Positions 14,001-20,733 of a stretch of DNA of 64,000 nt are shown here, piece after piece. Under the pieces are notes generated by a model, which was given only the letters and a program-made list of their open reading frames with translations, was not told the origin of the DNA and made no database searches. The stretch covers positions 7,335,109 to 7,399,108 of the forward strand of contig OZ025212.1 in NCBI GenBank assembly GCA_964019055.1, read 5' to 3'. Numbering within the stretch: position 1 is the first letter of the stretch; the number at the start of each line of letters is the position of its first letter. Made by a program: the position numbers and the translations under genes. The stretch is from Anthopleura xanthogrammica (taxonomy: Eukaryota; Cnidaria; Anthozoa; Actiniaria; Actiniidae).

Positions 14001-16899
14001 CTGAAGTTGTTATTTTAATTCATTTTAAGCTGCCTGCATGCCTCCTTCCATAATTGTTCACAATTATTTGACAACATAAACTTTGCTTATCTTACGTACA
14101 GCACTAACCTCCGATACTTCATTACTTCCTTCAATGGTCAAAGTCATTTATCCAATATGTGTGGCGGCAGGAAACCTTGGATTGATTTTGCATCATATGG
14201 CTCAGCTCAAGTTCAATATAAATCAGAATTTTGGCCAAAATGGGCATGTAATACAAACTGGAAAATACGATATTATATCTTCAACAAAGGCATTGATAAA
14301 TGTAAGCAATAAAATCTTAAATTTCGTCTTTTCTCTTTTCTTTTTTTCGTTTTTTTGTGTGTGTTTCCGACTTCATTTTTAATACCCTTTCCGTGTCTCA
14401 TCTCATCTCATCTCGTCTCATCTTTTCATGTCTCAGAATATCACAATTTTGAAAACAAACTACAAATGACATTTAATTCAATCTTTTCAGTTTTGATCGA
14501 TGATACCTGGAACATCATCGCGCTGAGTTCCAATGATGACGCTATAAGAGTGAACTGGAATAAATACCCGACAACCAGTCATAAGAACGTCTCGAGGTAC
14601 ATTACGTTCTGTACTGAGAAAAGTAATCCAAGTAAAGGAACAGCATGGACCACAGAAGGTAACAGTACAGGAATCGAGATTAAACGAAACCTAACGGCCA
14701 ACACTGAGTATATCATACAAGTCCTGGTGATACTTGATAGTCTTCCACGAGTGTCTTCAAGAAATGAAACTCTTCGAGCAAGTCAACCAGTTGTCGTAAG
14801 AACCACAAAGAATGGTAGGTATCAAAATGATTTCAAATAATTTTGATTTGTGACCGAAACTGGAAAGTCAAATTTGTGGCACCTGATATAAATGTGCCAT
14901 AAACACGACGCGCATTTTGATAAATAAACATTTGACTTCAGTTTGTAGTTACATAGTTCAGTTCTTATGCTTTATTTATTACCTGCGTAGGCTCTACAAC
15001 TTCTGCCCCATCTTTACAAGAACTTAGAAATTCTGTAAATGTTTCTATTGGATGTTTACACGTTTCCGAGGTATGTATGGTAATCATATTGTACCACATA
15101 TTGTAACCATAACCTACATAATCACACCTCATCCGTGAAATAGACCCTTTTCAAATTCGTACAATATTTCCCACTGTGCATGTTCCTTTACTACAGACTC
15201 CATATTCTTTTACTAGGGTTAGCCTTATTTCAGTGTAAGAATATTCACAAATACATTGGTAAAGTAAAACATGCACAACTTCAACAATACAAACACTATG
15301 AAATTCAAGACCTTCACTGGAACACGTGGATATTCTACGAGAAATCTCAATAGGCTAACCCTGAGTAACTCGAAACTGGACTAGTATTGTCACTGATTAC
15401 AAAGAACACAGCAGCCGAGTTGGTTGATAGATTTCTCTAATACTGATTTGTTGCAGTGGGATCAGTTTATTGACTTCAGGTTCAGGAATGCTATCGCAGT
15501 CGTGGTGACAGACTACTGTTATGTCAATGGTCAGAGATGCTTCTCTTCCGTTATGAGGCCTAGGTAAGCTATCTAATATAATATTGATAATATAGGTCTT
15601 GGGGGCATTGATGAGCACGATGTTGATGATGTTGGTGATGGGGTGGTGCGGTGCGATGCAGTGCGGTGCGGTGTGGTGTGGTGTGGTGCGGTGTGGTGTG
15701 GTGTGGTGTGGTGTGGTGTGGTGTGGTGTGGTGTGGTGTGGTGTGGTGTGGTGTGGTGTGGTGTGGTGTGGTGTGGTGTGGTGTGGTGTGGTGTGGTGTG
15801 GTGTGGTGTGGTGTGGTGTGGTGTGGTGTGGTGTGGTGTGGTGTGGTGTGGTGTGGTGTGGTGTGGTGTGGTGTGGTGTGGTGTGGTGTGGTGTGGTGTG
15901 GTGTGGTGTGGTGTGGTGTGGTGTGGTGTGGTGTGGTGTGGTGTGGTGTGGTGTGGTGTGGTGTGGTGTGGTGTGGTGTGGTGTGGTGTGGTGTGGTGTG
16001 GTGTGGTGTGGTGTGGTGTGGTGTGGTGTGGTGTGGTGTGGTGTGGTGTGGTGTGGTGTGGTGTGGTGTGGTGTGGTGTGGTGTGGTGTGGTGTGGTGTG
16101 GTGTGGTGTGGTGTGGTGTGGTGTGGTGTGGTGTGGTGTGGTGTGGTGTGGTGTGGTGTGGTGTGGTGTGGTGTGGTGTGGTGTGGTGTGGTGTGGTGTG
16201 GTGTGGTGTGGGGCGGGGCGGTGCGGTGTGGTATTGTTGATAATGGTGGAATGGGGGGAAAGTGAATGATACTAATCATTATCCTGGACAATCTTCTTGG
16301 CGATGATGATATTGTTGCCGATAGTGGTGTTGATAGTAGTACTTTTTAAAAACTAAAGAAAAAGTTCAAACTTATTCCAAAATTATTCCTTTGGATTAAC
16401 ATATTCAAGGCCATCCAATGGCGTCCACGTCACCTTTACAGCACAAGAAGTTCATCTTCTGCCAGGTTACCCAGTGCAGTTTTCGAACTCGTCCATCCAT
16501 GATCACATGATTGTTGCTGTATCATTCTACGTTAAGTTTCCACCAGGAGTCGCCATTGGAGTCACTGACACAGTCGACAAGGCTCTTCTTGTTGATATCA
16601 TCAATGGATCTCTCGCTCGTATCGGCAGAACCATCAACAAGACCATACTGTCTGTATCCGTGTACCCAGGAAAAGACTTTGTTACCACTACGGTTCCAAC
16701 AGTGGTACCTGAACGGTCCAGTTCCTATAGCAAGCCTGCATTCATCAGTGCATCCGTATCCGTGTACCCGGGAAAAGACCTCGTTACCACTACGGTTCCA
16801 ACAGGGATACCTGGACGGTCCAGTTCCTATAACAAGCCTGCCTTCATCGGTGCATTCGTTACTGCAATGGTTTTAGTCATTAGAGTCGTTTTCGTATGA
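1..16899 (+). CDS. Modular CUB/FN3/SRCR receptor gene, 3' part (17 exons, 5' end outside window)
   Basis: This is a gene model built by joining open segments with gt-ag borders and agreeing phases: <1-118, 422-736, 1097-1375, 2030-2213, 3362-3561, 3751-4074, 5292-5621, 6297-6462, 6699-6892, 7121-7435, 7827-8105, 9630-9813, 14102-14301, 14491-14814, 14991-15070, 15457-15563, 16410-16899. Every domain-domain border is phase 1; introns inside CUB domains are phase 2. Module order is CUB-FN3-FN3-CUB-FN3-SRCR-CUB-FN3-FN3-CUB-FN3-linker-juxtamembrane-hydrophobic tail. CUB, FN3 and SRCR are extracellular adhesion and recognition modules, so a cell-surface recognition or adhesion protein is the likely role; the ligand is unknown. 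The start codon and signal peptide lie upstream of the window. The gene could also yield several isoforms, because symmetric 1-1 exons can be skipped without a frameshift. I do not recognise a named orthologue. Confidence 0.82.
422..736 (+). CDS. Exon: fibronectin type III domain (FN3a, copy 1)
   Basis: A 315 bp exon, phase 1 on both sides, with a polypyrimidine-cag acceptor and a gtaggt donor. It begins ASNWTIKANSKSPYSI and has the FN3 signature of a core Trp (TASWSPF), an alternating B/C-strand Tyr and the closing hydrophobic strand. Several N-x-S/T sites (for example NTS, NTST) suggest N-glycosylation outside the cell. Almost identical to 7121-7435. Confidence 0.8.
1097..1375 (+). CDS. Exon: fibronectin type III domain (FN3b, copy 1)
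   Basis: A 279 bp exon, phase 1 on both sides. The segment PANLKVTVVGLRALVQWDP, then GYKVRYR, LLPAMRYHIYVSGF and GIESDVKLVTS is a textbook FN3 domain: N-terminal Pro, core Trp, YKVRYR strand, L..xxxY motif and closing strand. Paralogous exon at 7827-8105. Confidence 0.88.
2030..2213 (+). CDS. Exon: N-terminal half of a CUB domain (CUBc, copy 1)
   Basis: A 184 bp exon entering in phase 1 and leaving in phase 2. It starts NCRSIITDQLEGTIMYSD and contains the CUB pair of cysteines with DCLWTFKP, followed by the hydrophobic strand IILLILDQF. The remainder of the domain is on the exon at 3362-3561. A vicinal Cys-Cys (SCCW) near its end is unusual. Copy 2 is at 9630-9813. Confidence 0.75.
2964..3255. 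repeat. ~290 bp AT-rich segment present only in copy 1 intron
   Basis: Copy 2 joins the flanks directly (near 13996). It could be an insertion in copy 1 or a deletion in copy 2. No clear terminal repeats or reading frame are seen. Confidence 0.5.
3362..3561 (+). CDS. Exon: C-terminal half of a CUB domain (CUBc, copy 1)
   Basis: A 200 bp exon entering in phase 2 and leaving in phase 1, joining cleanly to 2030-2213. Read in that frame it gives INLRYFITSF, MCGGRKPWIDF and SAQVHYKSE, then WKIRYYIF, matching the CUB second half (CG..P, V.Y.S, closing aromatic strand). A longer open frame over this stretch is in another frame and is a shadow; phase matching selects this one. Confidence 0.72.
3751..4074 (+). 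CDS. Exon: fibronectin type III domain (FN3e, copy 1)
   Basis: A 324 bp phase 1-1 exon starting LIDDTWNIIALSSNDDAI and containing VNWNKYP, RYITFC and TEYIIQVLVIL, which are FN3 core strands, then the closing strand QPVVVRTAKN. Three or four N-x-S/T sequons are present. A (TCTCA)-rich pyrimidine tract lies just upstream in the intron (about 3650-3700). Copy 2 is at 14491-14814. Confidence 0.82.
4143..4400. mobile_element. MITE with G/C-rich terminal inverted repeats
   Basis: The ends are imperfect inverted repeats of about 60 bp: a tccgggg start and ccccgga end, with inner halves carrying ACGGGGATGCTCC and its complement. The short repeat GAAGAG flanks both sides (4137-4142 and 4401-4406) and may be the target-site duplication. 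The interior has repeated ACCCCTTTT blocks and no coding capacity. It lies in the intron before the SRCR exon. Confidence 0.7.
4805..5173 (-). mobile_element. tRNA-derived SINE
   Basis: Read on the minus strand, the head at 5173-5101 looks like a tRNA: an A-box-like TTTGCTCAGCTGATTGAG and a perfect B-box-like GGTTCGAGTCCC. The body follows and ends with a GCGCTATATAAAT-type, ATT-rich tail near 4805-4845. The tRNA part is not a functional gene because it continues into the SINE body. It lies in the intron before the SRCR exon. Confidence 0.72.
5292..5621 (+). CDS. Exon: SRCR (scavenger receptor cysteine-rich) domain
   Basis: A single 330 bp phase 1-1 exon encodes a complete SRCR domain: WRLVGGKLPNEGTVEVYY, NGTWGTICTEYWDIKDANV, ACRSMGF, then the LQCNGNESSLAEC motif and the closing IVCG. 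Six cysteines are visible. SRCR domains bind proteins, polyanions or microbial surfaces in other animals. This is the only SRCR domain in the window; it sits between the two duplicated CUB/FN3 blocks. Confidence 0.93.
6297..6462 (+). CDS. Exon: N-terminal half of a CUB domain (CUBb)
   Basis: A 166 bp exon, phase 1 in and phase 2 out. The stretch YRVITSPGYPQYMEQAHYEW is a clear CUB start (SPGYP.Y...W). The first CUB cysteine pair is absent: Tyr precedes the conserved Trp where Cys is usual, so this domain probably folds without that disulfide. It continues on 6699-6892. Confidence 0.8.
6699..6892 (+). CDS. Exon: C-terminal half of a CUB domain (CUBb)
   Basis: A 194 bp exon, phase 2 in and phase 1 out. 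It gives LSNLTVKDADGQ, FTLVSKRIPLKVSYFCPY and QGGFRMLYLVLN, matching the CUB D.G, core strands and final GF...Y strand. The same exon is seen truncated at the left edge of the window. The duplicated block of the gene visibly begins here because position 1 aligns to 6772. Confidence 0.8.
7121..7435 (+). CDS. Exon: fibronectin type III domain (FN3a, copy 2)
   Basis: A 315 bp phase 1-1 exon differing from 422-736 by only a few bases (for example WNITANSKSPHSI against WTIKANSKSPYSI). The upstream intron lacks a ~70 bp segment that copy 1 carries at about 307-375. Confidence 0.8.
7827..8105 (+). CDS. Exon: fibronectin type III domain (FN3b, copy 2)
   Basis: A 279 bp phase 1-1 exon, near-identical to 1097-1375. 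Changes cluster in one surface loop: RVARRHIYKTIY here against REANRNMHNTIY in copy 1. Confidence 0.88.
8362..9227. mobile_element. ~866 bp MITE (family shared with 10534-11389)
   Basis: Terminal inverted repeats start ATTGCCAGAAATAT and end with its complement ATATTTCTGGCAAT. The paralogous intron at about 1619-1642 is the empty site. No coding potential. A clean target duplication is not visible here; the right flank has a few extra bases against the empty site. Confidence 0.8.
9630..9813 (+). CDS. Exon: N-terminal half of a CUB domain (CUBc, copy 2)
   Basis: A 184 bp exon with the same borders and phases as 2030-2213. The end of the segment differs (FKLSRPWSSSCCWP). The intron after it is 4288 bp long because it hosts the Harbinger-like element; the copy 1 intron is 1148 bp. 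Confidence 0.74.
10534..11389. mobile_element. ~856 bp MITE nested in the left terminal repeat of the Harbinger-like element
   Basis: Same family as 8362-9227. Ends are ATTGCCAGAAATAT and its complement, flanked by GAT at 10531-10533 and 11390-11392. The uninterrupted right terminal repeat of the host transposon reads straight through this point with a single GAT, so a 3 bp target duplication is well supported. It inserted after the host transposon. Confidence 0.88.
11669..12713 (-). pseudogene. DDE transposase of PIF/Harbinger (HARBI1-like) type, frameshifted
   Basis: Three minus-strand segments in different frames together resemble a DDE superfamily nuclease. The N-terminal part runs from 12713 to about 12490 (MNSHDIQAILL, FQGRDVLSMI). 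The middle part runs from about 12487 to 11952: a helical DNA-recognition region (YQHVDNLTLWFDIDPSSVV), the first Asp in TVGSIDVTPHEIY and the second in GSTHDATSY. The last part, from about 11946 to 11669, carries FLADKAYPGGGPLL and the glutamate motif NRCLSRRRIKIEHTFKEIK. Frame changes near 12487 and 11948 mean that no continuous protein can be made, unless these are unrecognised introns, for which I see no good sites. Such enzymes cut and rejoin transposon ends. Confidence 0.83.
12714..13096. other. Gap between the two divergent transposon ORFs
   Basis: Contains a short CAA-repeat run near 12898-12916 and poly-A near 13079-13087. It is the likely bidirectional promoter region of the element; no specific motif is identified. 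Confidence 0.35.
13097..13615 (+). CDS. Second ORF of the Harbinger-like element, function unknown
   Basis: An open stretch of 172 codons ending at a taa just before 13616. No ATG precedes it; the frame stays open further upstream through a poly-A run, so the real start is missing or spliced on. The N-terminal part is helical (YNRCNGKEWKDVLIFCKARI, VVQLYLDCTES). A basic patch SSKKKRKLDQ looks like a nuclear localisation signal, and the C-terminus (MCEKAMETMDRVNCLLEKVD) could form a coiled coil. PIF/Harbinger elements usually carry a second, DNA-binding (Myb-like) protein that helps the transposase; I do not see a clear Myb pattern, so that role is inferred only from position. It is divergent from the transposase with a ~380 bp gap. 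Confidence 0.5.
   Translation: MGEKERAFILQCYNRCNGKEWKDVLIFCKARIADARLPEHVVQLYLDCTESRVITRMQNIVRRALQTSPSPTNSKAIAESSIAQQNLMKYAEKKTPGQRKEDAIRNKLRNDVGPSSDNDSGTEPSSKKKRKLDQAGATHKAHQKMCEKAMETMDRVNCLLEKVDKDLQKKKH
14102..14301 (+). CDS. Exon: C-terminal half of a CUB domain (CUBc, copy 2)
   Basis: A 200 bp exon matching 3362-3561 in length and phase, with a few substitutions (SEFWPKWACN here against SEYYPKWFCN). It joins to 9630-9813 across the transposon-bearing intron without breaking the frame, so that insertion need not inactivate the gene. Confidence 0.7.
14491..14814 (+). CDS. Exon: fibronectin type III domain (FN3e, copy 2)
   Basis: A 324 bp phase 1-1 exon, near-identical to 3751-4074; the visible changes are GTSWTT to GTAWTT, EITQNL to EIKRNL and RTAKN to RTTKN. 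Homology to copy 1 stops about 30 bp past the exon, near 14850, which marks the right end of the internal duplication. Confidence 0.82.
14991..15070 (+). CDS. Exon: short Ser/Thr-rich linker
   Basis: An 80 bp open segment with a tag acceptor and a gtatgt donor. It enters in phase 1, matching the FN3e exon, and leaves in phase 0, matching the next exon. It reads STTSAPSLQELRNSVNVS followed by IGCLHVSE. It was accepted mainly because both phases fit; no domain is recognised. Confidence 0.55.
15457..15563 (+). CDS. Exon: juxtamembrane region, first part
   Basis: A 107 bp exon entering in phase 0 (ttgcag acceptor) and leaving in phase 2 (gtaagc donor). It reads WDQFIDFRFRNAIAVVVTDY, with two cysteines further on (YCYVNGQRC). 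The short F-R-hydrophobic pattern and position before the tail are reminiscent of SEA-like membrane-proximal modules, but I cannot assign a family. Confidence 0.6.
15655..16215. repeat. (GGTGT)n pentanucleotide array, ~560 bp
   Basis: About 110 near-perfect copies of GGTGT, with GCGGT-type variants only at both ends. It occupies most of the 846 bp intron between the last two exons of the receptor gene. All six frames are open or nearly so, which produces spurious long ORFs. The strand is made of closely spaced GG pairs, so two-layer G-quadruplex folding is possible. Confidence 0.95.
16410..16899 (+). CDS. Terminal exon: juxtamembrane region, 34-residue repeat, hydrophobic C-terminus
   Basis: The 490 bp last exon enters in phase 2, completing the split Arg codon from 15563, and ends at tga 16897-16899. 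It continues the juxtamembrane module (VHLLPGYPVQFSNSS, VSFYVKFPPGVAIG, INGSLARIGRTIN). Then comes a tandem 34-residue repeat, about 16649-16750 and 16751-16852, built on VYPGKD, VTTTVPT and RSSSY. The last ~19 residues (AFIGAFVTAMVLVIRVVFV) are hydrophobic and followed directly by the stop. With no cytoplasmic tail and a Ser-rich stretch before it, GPI anchoring is plausible; a very short-tailed transmembrane helix is the alternative, and one Arg in the segment weakens both. Confidence 0.72.
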
Positions 16900-17112
16900 G
16901 TGGGAAACATGCGACTACGACTTACGATACGAGTACGATTACGATAAGGAATTAACAACCTGAAAAGCATAACGGGATGTCTTCAGTTCTGGCTGACTGC
17001 CGAAGTGAACACATCTCAGAGCCGTAGCCTGTGACTGATGGTCTGTTATTAATCGATAATCTGCAAAAAAATATGCTTTTTCTCTGAATGGCTTTTAGTT
17101 GATTTAGAATAG

Positions 17113-17118
17113 AATAAA
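17113..17118 (+). terminator. Candidate polyadenylation signal of the receptor gene
   Basis: AATAAA on the + strand 214 nt past the stop codon at 16899. It is the first canonical hexamer after the stop; the true cleavage site is not visible. Confidence 0.4.
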
Positions 17119-17305
17119 ATGAAGAATATTTTTGGAAAGTTTTTTTTGCTAAGAGATACGTTAGTTTGAGTTTCACTCAAAGATCAGTTCGCCGCCTTGA
17201 AGAAAATGACCAAGTAAGCTTGAGTGTTCTTTCAATAATTGATATGCTTCTTTCGAGATATTTTGCTTTTAAAATTAAATCATTTGCTTTTGATTCACTT
17301 AACCT

Positions 17306-18175
17306 GTGATGTACTTAGGTGCTTGATAGGCCCCAGCGGGTTAAGACCAATGGCTCACTATCCGCACCGGTATTCCCTCATGGAGGTATTCCCCAGGGTA
17401 CCAAGTTCGCGCCTCTGCTGTTTGCAGTGCTGGTTAATAGACTGGTGAGCAATTGGCCGTATAGAATTAAGTACGTAGATGACACCACCGTCTATGAAGT
17501 CATCCCGAGGTGCTCACCAAGGTATCTACCATTTATAGCTAATGACATCTACCGCTTTGCTACTGAGCGAGGCATGCGCCTCAATCCTAAGAAGTGTCGG
17601 GAGCTTATTGTAAACTTCTTACAATTACAACCTGCCCCAGTTAACGAGTTATAGCTCATAAGAACCGTAATTAAACGCGTAAAACAGCTATAAGATCCTA
17701 CGAGTACTGATTAGTGACGATCTCACATGGAATATTCATTTAAATTATGTATTTAAAAAGGCTAACAAGCGCCTCTATGCCTTACGATTGCTCACGAAAT
17801 CTGGTGCAACACCTGATGACCTTGTCAAGATCTATTGTTCGTTGATTAGGTCCGTGCTAGAGTATGCGTCCCCCGTATGGACAGCACTACCAGATTATTT
17901 AGATAATATGCAGTGCAGAGGAAAGCTTTACGTATTATTTTACCTAACCTGAGTTATCATGATGCCTTGCGCGCTACAGAGCTCCAAGATCTCCACCCGT
18001 AGAATGGAGGCATGAAGAAAGTTCCTTCCGGCGCTCAGGATACACTTTTAAGTCTCTATTAAATTACAATATGTCCCTCCATGGGTATTGCCTTAGATCC
18101 AGTACTAGCAGCATCAAGAGGGCTATCCCCAAGACAAAACGGTTTAGGGACTTGGTCACTGTTAAATATCTAGTA
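17306..18175 (+). pseudogene. Non-LTR retrotransposon (LINE) reverse transcriptase fragment, decayed
   Basis: The first segment (to 17654) contains the RT motifs GGIPQGTKFAPLLFAVLVN and KYVDDTTVYE, the latter holding the catalytic YVDD box. After a stop and frame change the homology resumes at about 17697-17950 (ISDDLTWNIH, KKANKRLYALRLL, RSVLEYASPVW) and then in a third frame (ALRIILPNLSYHDALRATEL). The pattern is typical of CR1/L2-like LINEs. It is 5'-truncated with several frameshifts and stops, so it is dead. Confidence 0.85.
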
Positions 18176-18220
18176 TAAAGTGTATAATAAAGGGTAAGAT
18201 ATATATTATCTGTATGAGTA

Positions 18221-18655
18221 TTTCCAAGAGAGCATAAACAAGAGAGGGAAACTTCTTAATACCACGGTTGGGCTATTTTTAGCATCCAAAGTCGTTTGGT
18301 TTCAGTATAATTTTTTGATGGCGTGGACGTCAAGCGCGCGCTCAAAAACAACATACTTTTTCGATAAAATCTATTAGATAAAGCAAAAAGATCAGGATTG
18401 ACTATGTTCTGTTCTCTGATAAAACACGACTGAGGCTGTTGAACACTCAAAAAGACGCGAAATTTATGTTTTTTCCCAAAAATCTTTACACGTTTTCGCG
18501 ACTTCCAGGTTTGGATGAAGCACACAATTTTTGAAGCACTGGAGTAGGGTGAGGCGAAAATAGACTTTATGCGAATGCTAAAAATAGCCCAACCGGGAAT
18601 TCACATGGCGCGCGCGATATTAAGAAGTTTCCCTCTCTTATTTATGCTCTCTTGG
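18221..18655. mobile_element. MITE with ~70 bp inverted repeats
   Basis: The left end CCAAGAGAGCATAAACAAGA is matched by the complement at the right end, and both arms continue through GGGAAACTTCTTAATA. A second inner block GGTTGGGCTATTTTTAGCAT is also inverted, offset by ~25 bp on the right arm (CG-rich gcgcgcgc). No credible coding content. Confidence 0.75.
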
Positions 18656-19806
18656 TATTGCTTAACCGTTGAATGACCCATTGCTGTAATTCACTTTATA
18701 CTGCCATGTACAATCAATCAGAGATCACACTTACGATAAGGAGCCTCGTACGATAAAGTGTCTCACGTACACATCATCCAATCAAAGAAAAGGCTACAAA
18801 ATGTACAACGAATCAGAATTGAGACTTACGATACGGTTACGATACGACTACGACATGCATCAGTCAATTGAAACCACGGCAACTAGACCCCAGAGGAATT
18901 AAGGGCGGGGAAAGTAACATTTGCCTAGTGTCACGCGTTTTCCCCTGCCCTCGGGGGCAACAGGGGGTTGAATTCCCGGTCCTACCGGGAGAAACCACGG
19001 TAAATGACCTGATAGTTTTCGTATTTAAAAGCGATCCCCAGAATTTTCATTCAAAAAGATTAAGTTTATTTCTTTAGACATTTCTGTAATTCAAGCATAT
19101 ACAAGGAATGTGAACTGGGAAATAATGATAATAAGCCAAGGGACTCGACAGTTTTAAAAAGTTTTTCATTATATTTGTTAAAAGATTTATTTTAAGAGTC
19201 AGTGCGGCGCTGCTAAAGTCATTTTGTTATTATTCATGCATGGTCCCTGCAAAAGCAATGCAATATTCGCGTCCGAGCTGTATGGGCCTGACAACGGCTC
19301 ATAGGCTAGTAAGCAATATAGCTAAGCAAATCACGATGAGAAAAGTTTAAGTAACTTACAGTGCTTTTAATATGTCTGCGTCATATCCGACTCCAAACGT
19401 CTGGCTTTTTGGCTTCCGTCCGTCAAACAAACTTACAACGGACCGAGTCCAATCCATCGAGCGATAAGGGAGTTTACGTGACTAGACAGTCATTTACATA
19501 GGGAATTTGTTTATTGCTTGCATTCGGAATCGGAGTGATGGTAGGAAGCCAAAACGCCTGACCGGTCTGGAGTCGGTAGGTCGCCGAAATATGAAAAGCG
19601 CTGTATAGGGTGAAACTCGAGTTGTAATTCAGAAGGAAAGAAATTTCAGAGATATTGTTGGACAAAGAGAAAGCAATTCAAAATATGGTTACGTTATGTG
19701 TTGGTTTCATTTCAGGGTTGAATACGCTTCGTCAACACATCGTATTCAACCCTAAGAAAACAACTGTTAACATTAGAATTTCAATGCAAAATGGAATATA
19801 TAGTAG
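18656..19806. other. Intergenic region between LINE/MITE debris and the GPCR cluster
   Basis: Holds short TACGATACGA-type runs near 18720-18850, a C/G-rich stretch near 18930-18990 and a small hairpin at about 19714-19753. No gene is supported; open frames here are short and unlike known proteins. Confidence 0.5.
19714..19753. repeat. Short inverted repeat
   Basis: Arms AGGGTTGAATACG and CGTATTCAACCCT are separated by ~14 bp. It lies ~55 bp past the stop of the first GPCR pseudogene. Function unknown. Confidence 0.6.
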
Positions 19807-20733
19807 CTAGCTGAAAATGAAGAGATGAGACTGCAATTGGCTCCATATTCTTCGGATCAACCTTTTGGCAGCATTTCGCATTTCTTCGATTCTCCAACAA
19901 TAAATGATCGGATTAATGAAACTGTTAGACATCAACAGAATTCTACTTATATCACTTAAATTATTTGCCCATGCTTCTTTCTTTTTAGACTCAAAATAAA
20001 ACTCTTGGCCTAGAAATTGAGCATAGCAGAGGATAAAAATACCCATCACAAAATACATAGTGTTCACAGATTTCTTGTATTTAGCCATGTCTATAGACGG
20101 CAGTTGTACTGACTGTTGTTGGACTTGAATCTGCACTGAATGTCTGTGAATGACCTTTGCGATCTTTAAGAATAAGCACAAATTAAAAAAGATCACTCCA
20201 CACATCATGTAGAACAAAGCTGTGCGAAGCCCCTCAATAAGGAAATATAACCTCAACACACACCACACTAAACAGGCAACCCAGATACATGCAAGAGTTT
20301 TTCCGTATCGTTTGGTTGTCACAAGCTCTTGGTATCGCAGGTGCAGGTGGACAGCCAAGAACCGATCTACAGTGATAGAAGTGAGAGAAAAGAACGAAGC
20401 AAGGCACAATAAAAGAGTGACAACAACATAAGATATTCCTGCTGCAGCCATTACAGAATGGTTCTCCATTAGGATACCATATTCATGAACGCAAAATAGA
20501 GGCTGTGACAAGACACCAACACCTAAGTCAGAAAGTGTGTCTTTGCAAAAGTCAAAATGATCAGCAAATTCAGACAAGTTGTCATAAAGGCAATGAAAGC
20601 ACCTATCACTATCATTGATATCGTGAAGTAACTGTCGTTGTTGGTTTTCACATCAAGAGTAACTTCGGTTTTAGGTGATGGAAAAGTAGACGCCGTGAAC
20701 AGCTGCTCCAACGAACCGTTGTTTATATATCAT
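19807..20733 (-). pseudogene. Rhodopsin-family GPCR pseudogene, copy 1 (chimeric)
   Basis: Minus strand. The N-terminal part keeps the start-to-TM1 region, but a 46 bp deletion against its neighbours removes the TM1-TM2 loop and start of TM2 (KTH...SDLGVGV) and shifts the frame. The 4 bp TATA insertion after the ancestral ATG (20733-20731) is also present, so there is no in-frame start before TM1. Downstream, TM3 to TM7 are readable: ITVDRFLAVHLHLRY, FILCYAQF, NSFINPIIYCWR. The C-terminus RRIWSQLQSHLFIFS differs from the paralogues. From about 20270 upward it is almost identical to copies 2 and 3, but below that it diverges, so it is a chimera of two paralogues. Confidence 0.87.

Larger units (their letters stand above)
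6772..14850 (+). repeat. Internal gene duplication, copy 2, enlarged by transposons
   Basis: This is the second copy of the block at 1-4110. It is about twice as long because of the MITE at 8362-9227 and the Harbinger-like element with a nested MITE at 10441-13880. High intron identity indicates a recent duplication. Confidence 0.88.

Noticed and set aside
15569..16291. Long open frames (200-240 codons of His-Thr/Pro or Cys-Gly-Val repeats) on both strands
   Set aside because: They are products of the (GGTGT)n repeat, open in many frames at once, with no flanking coding signal; the region is an intron by phase matching.
16474..16899. GTG start at 16474 as the start of a stand-alone protein
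   Set aside because: The frame is open upstream to an ag acceptor at 16408-16409, and its phase matches the preceding exon; GTG starts are not expected in an animal gene.
18720..18850. TACGATACGA-type runs (also near 16912-16950) as paired ends of one element
   Set aside because: The runs are in the same rather than inverted orientation and are short and simple, so no element can be delimited.
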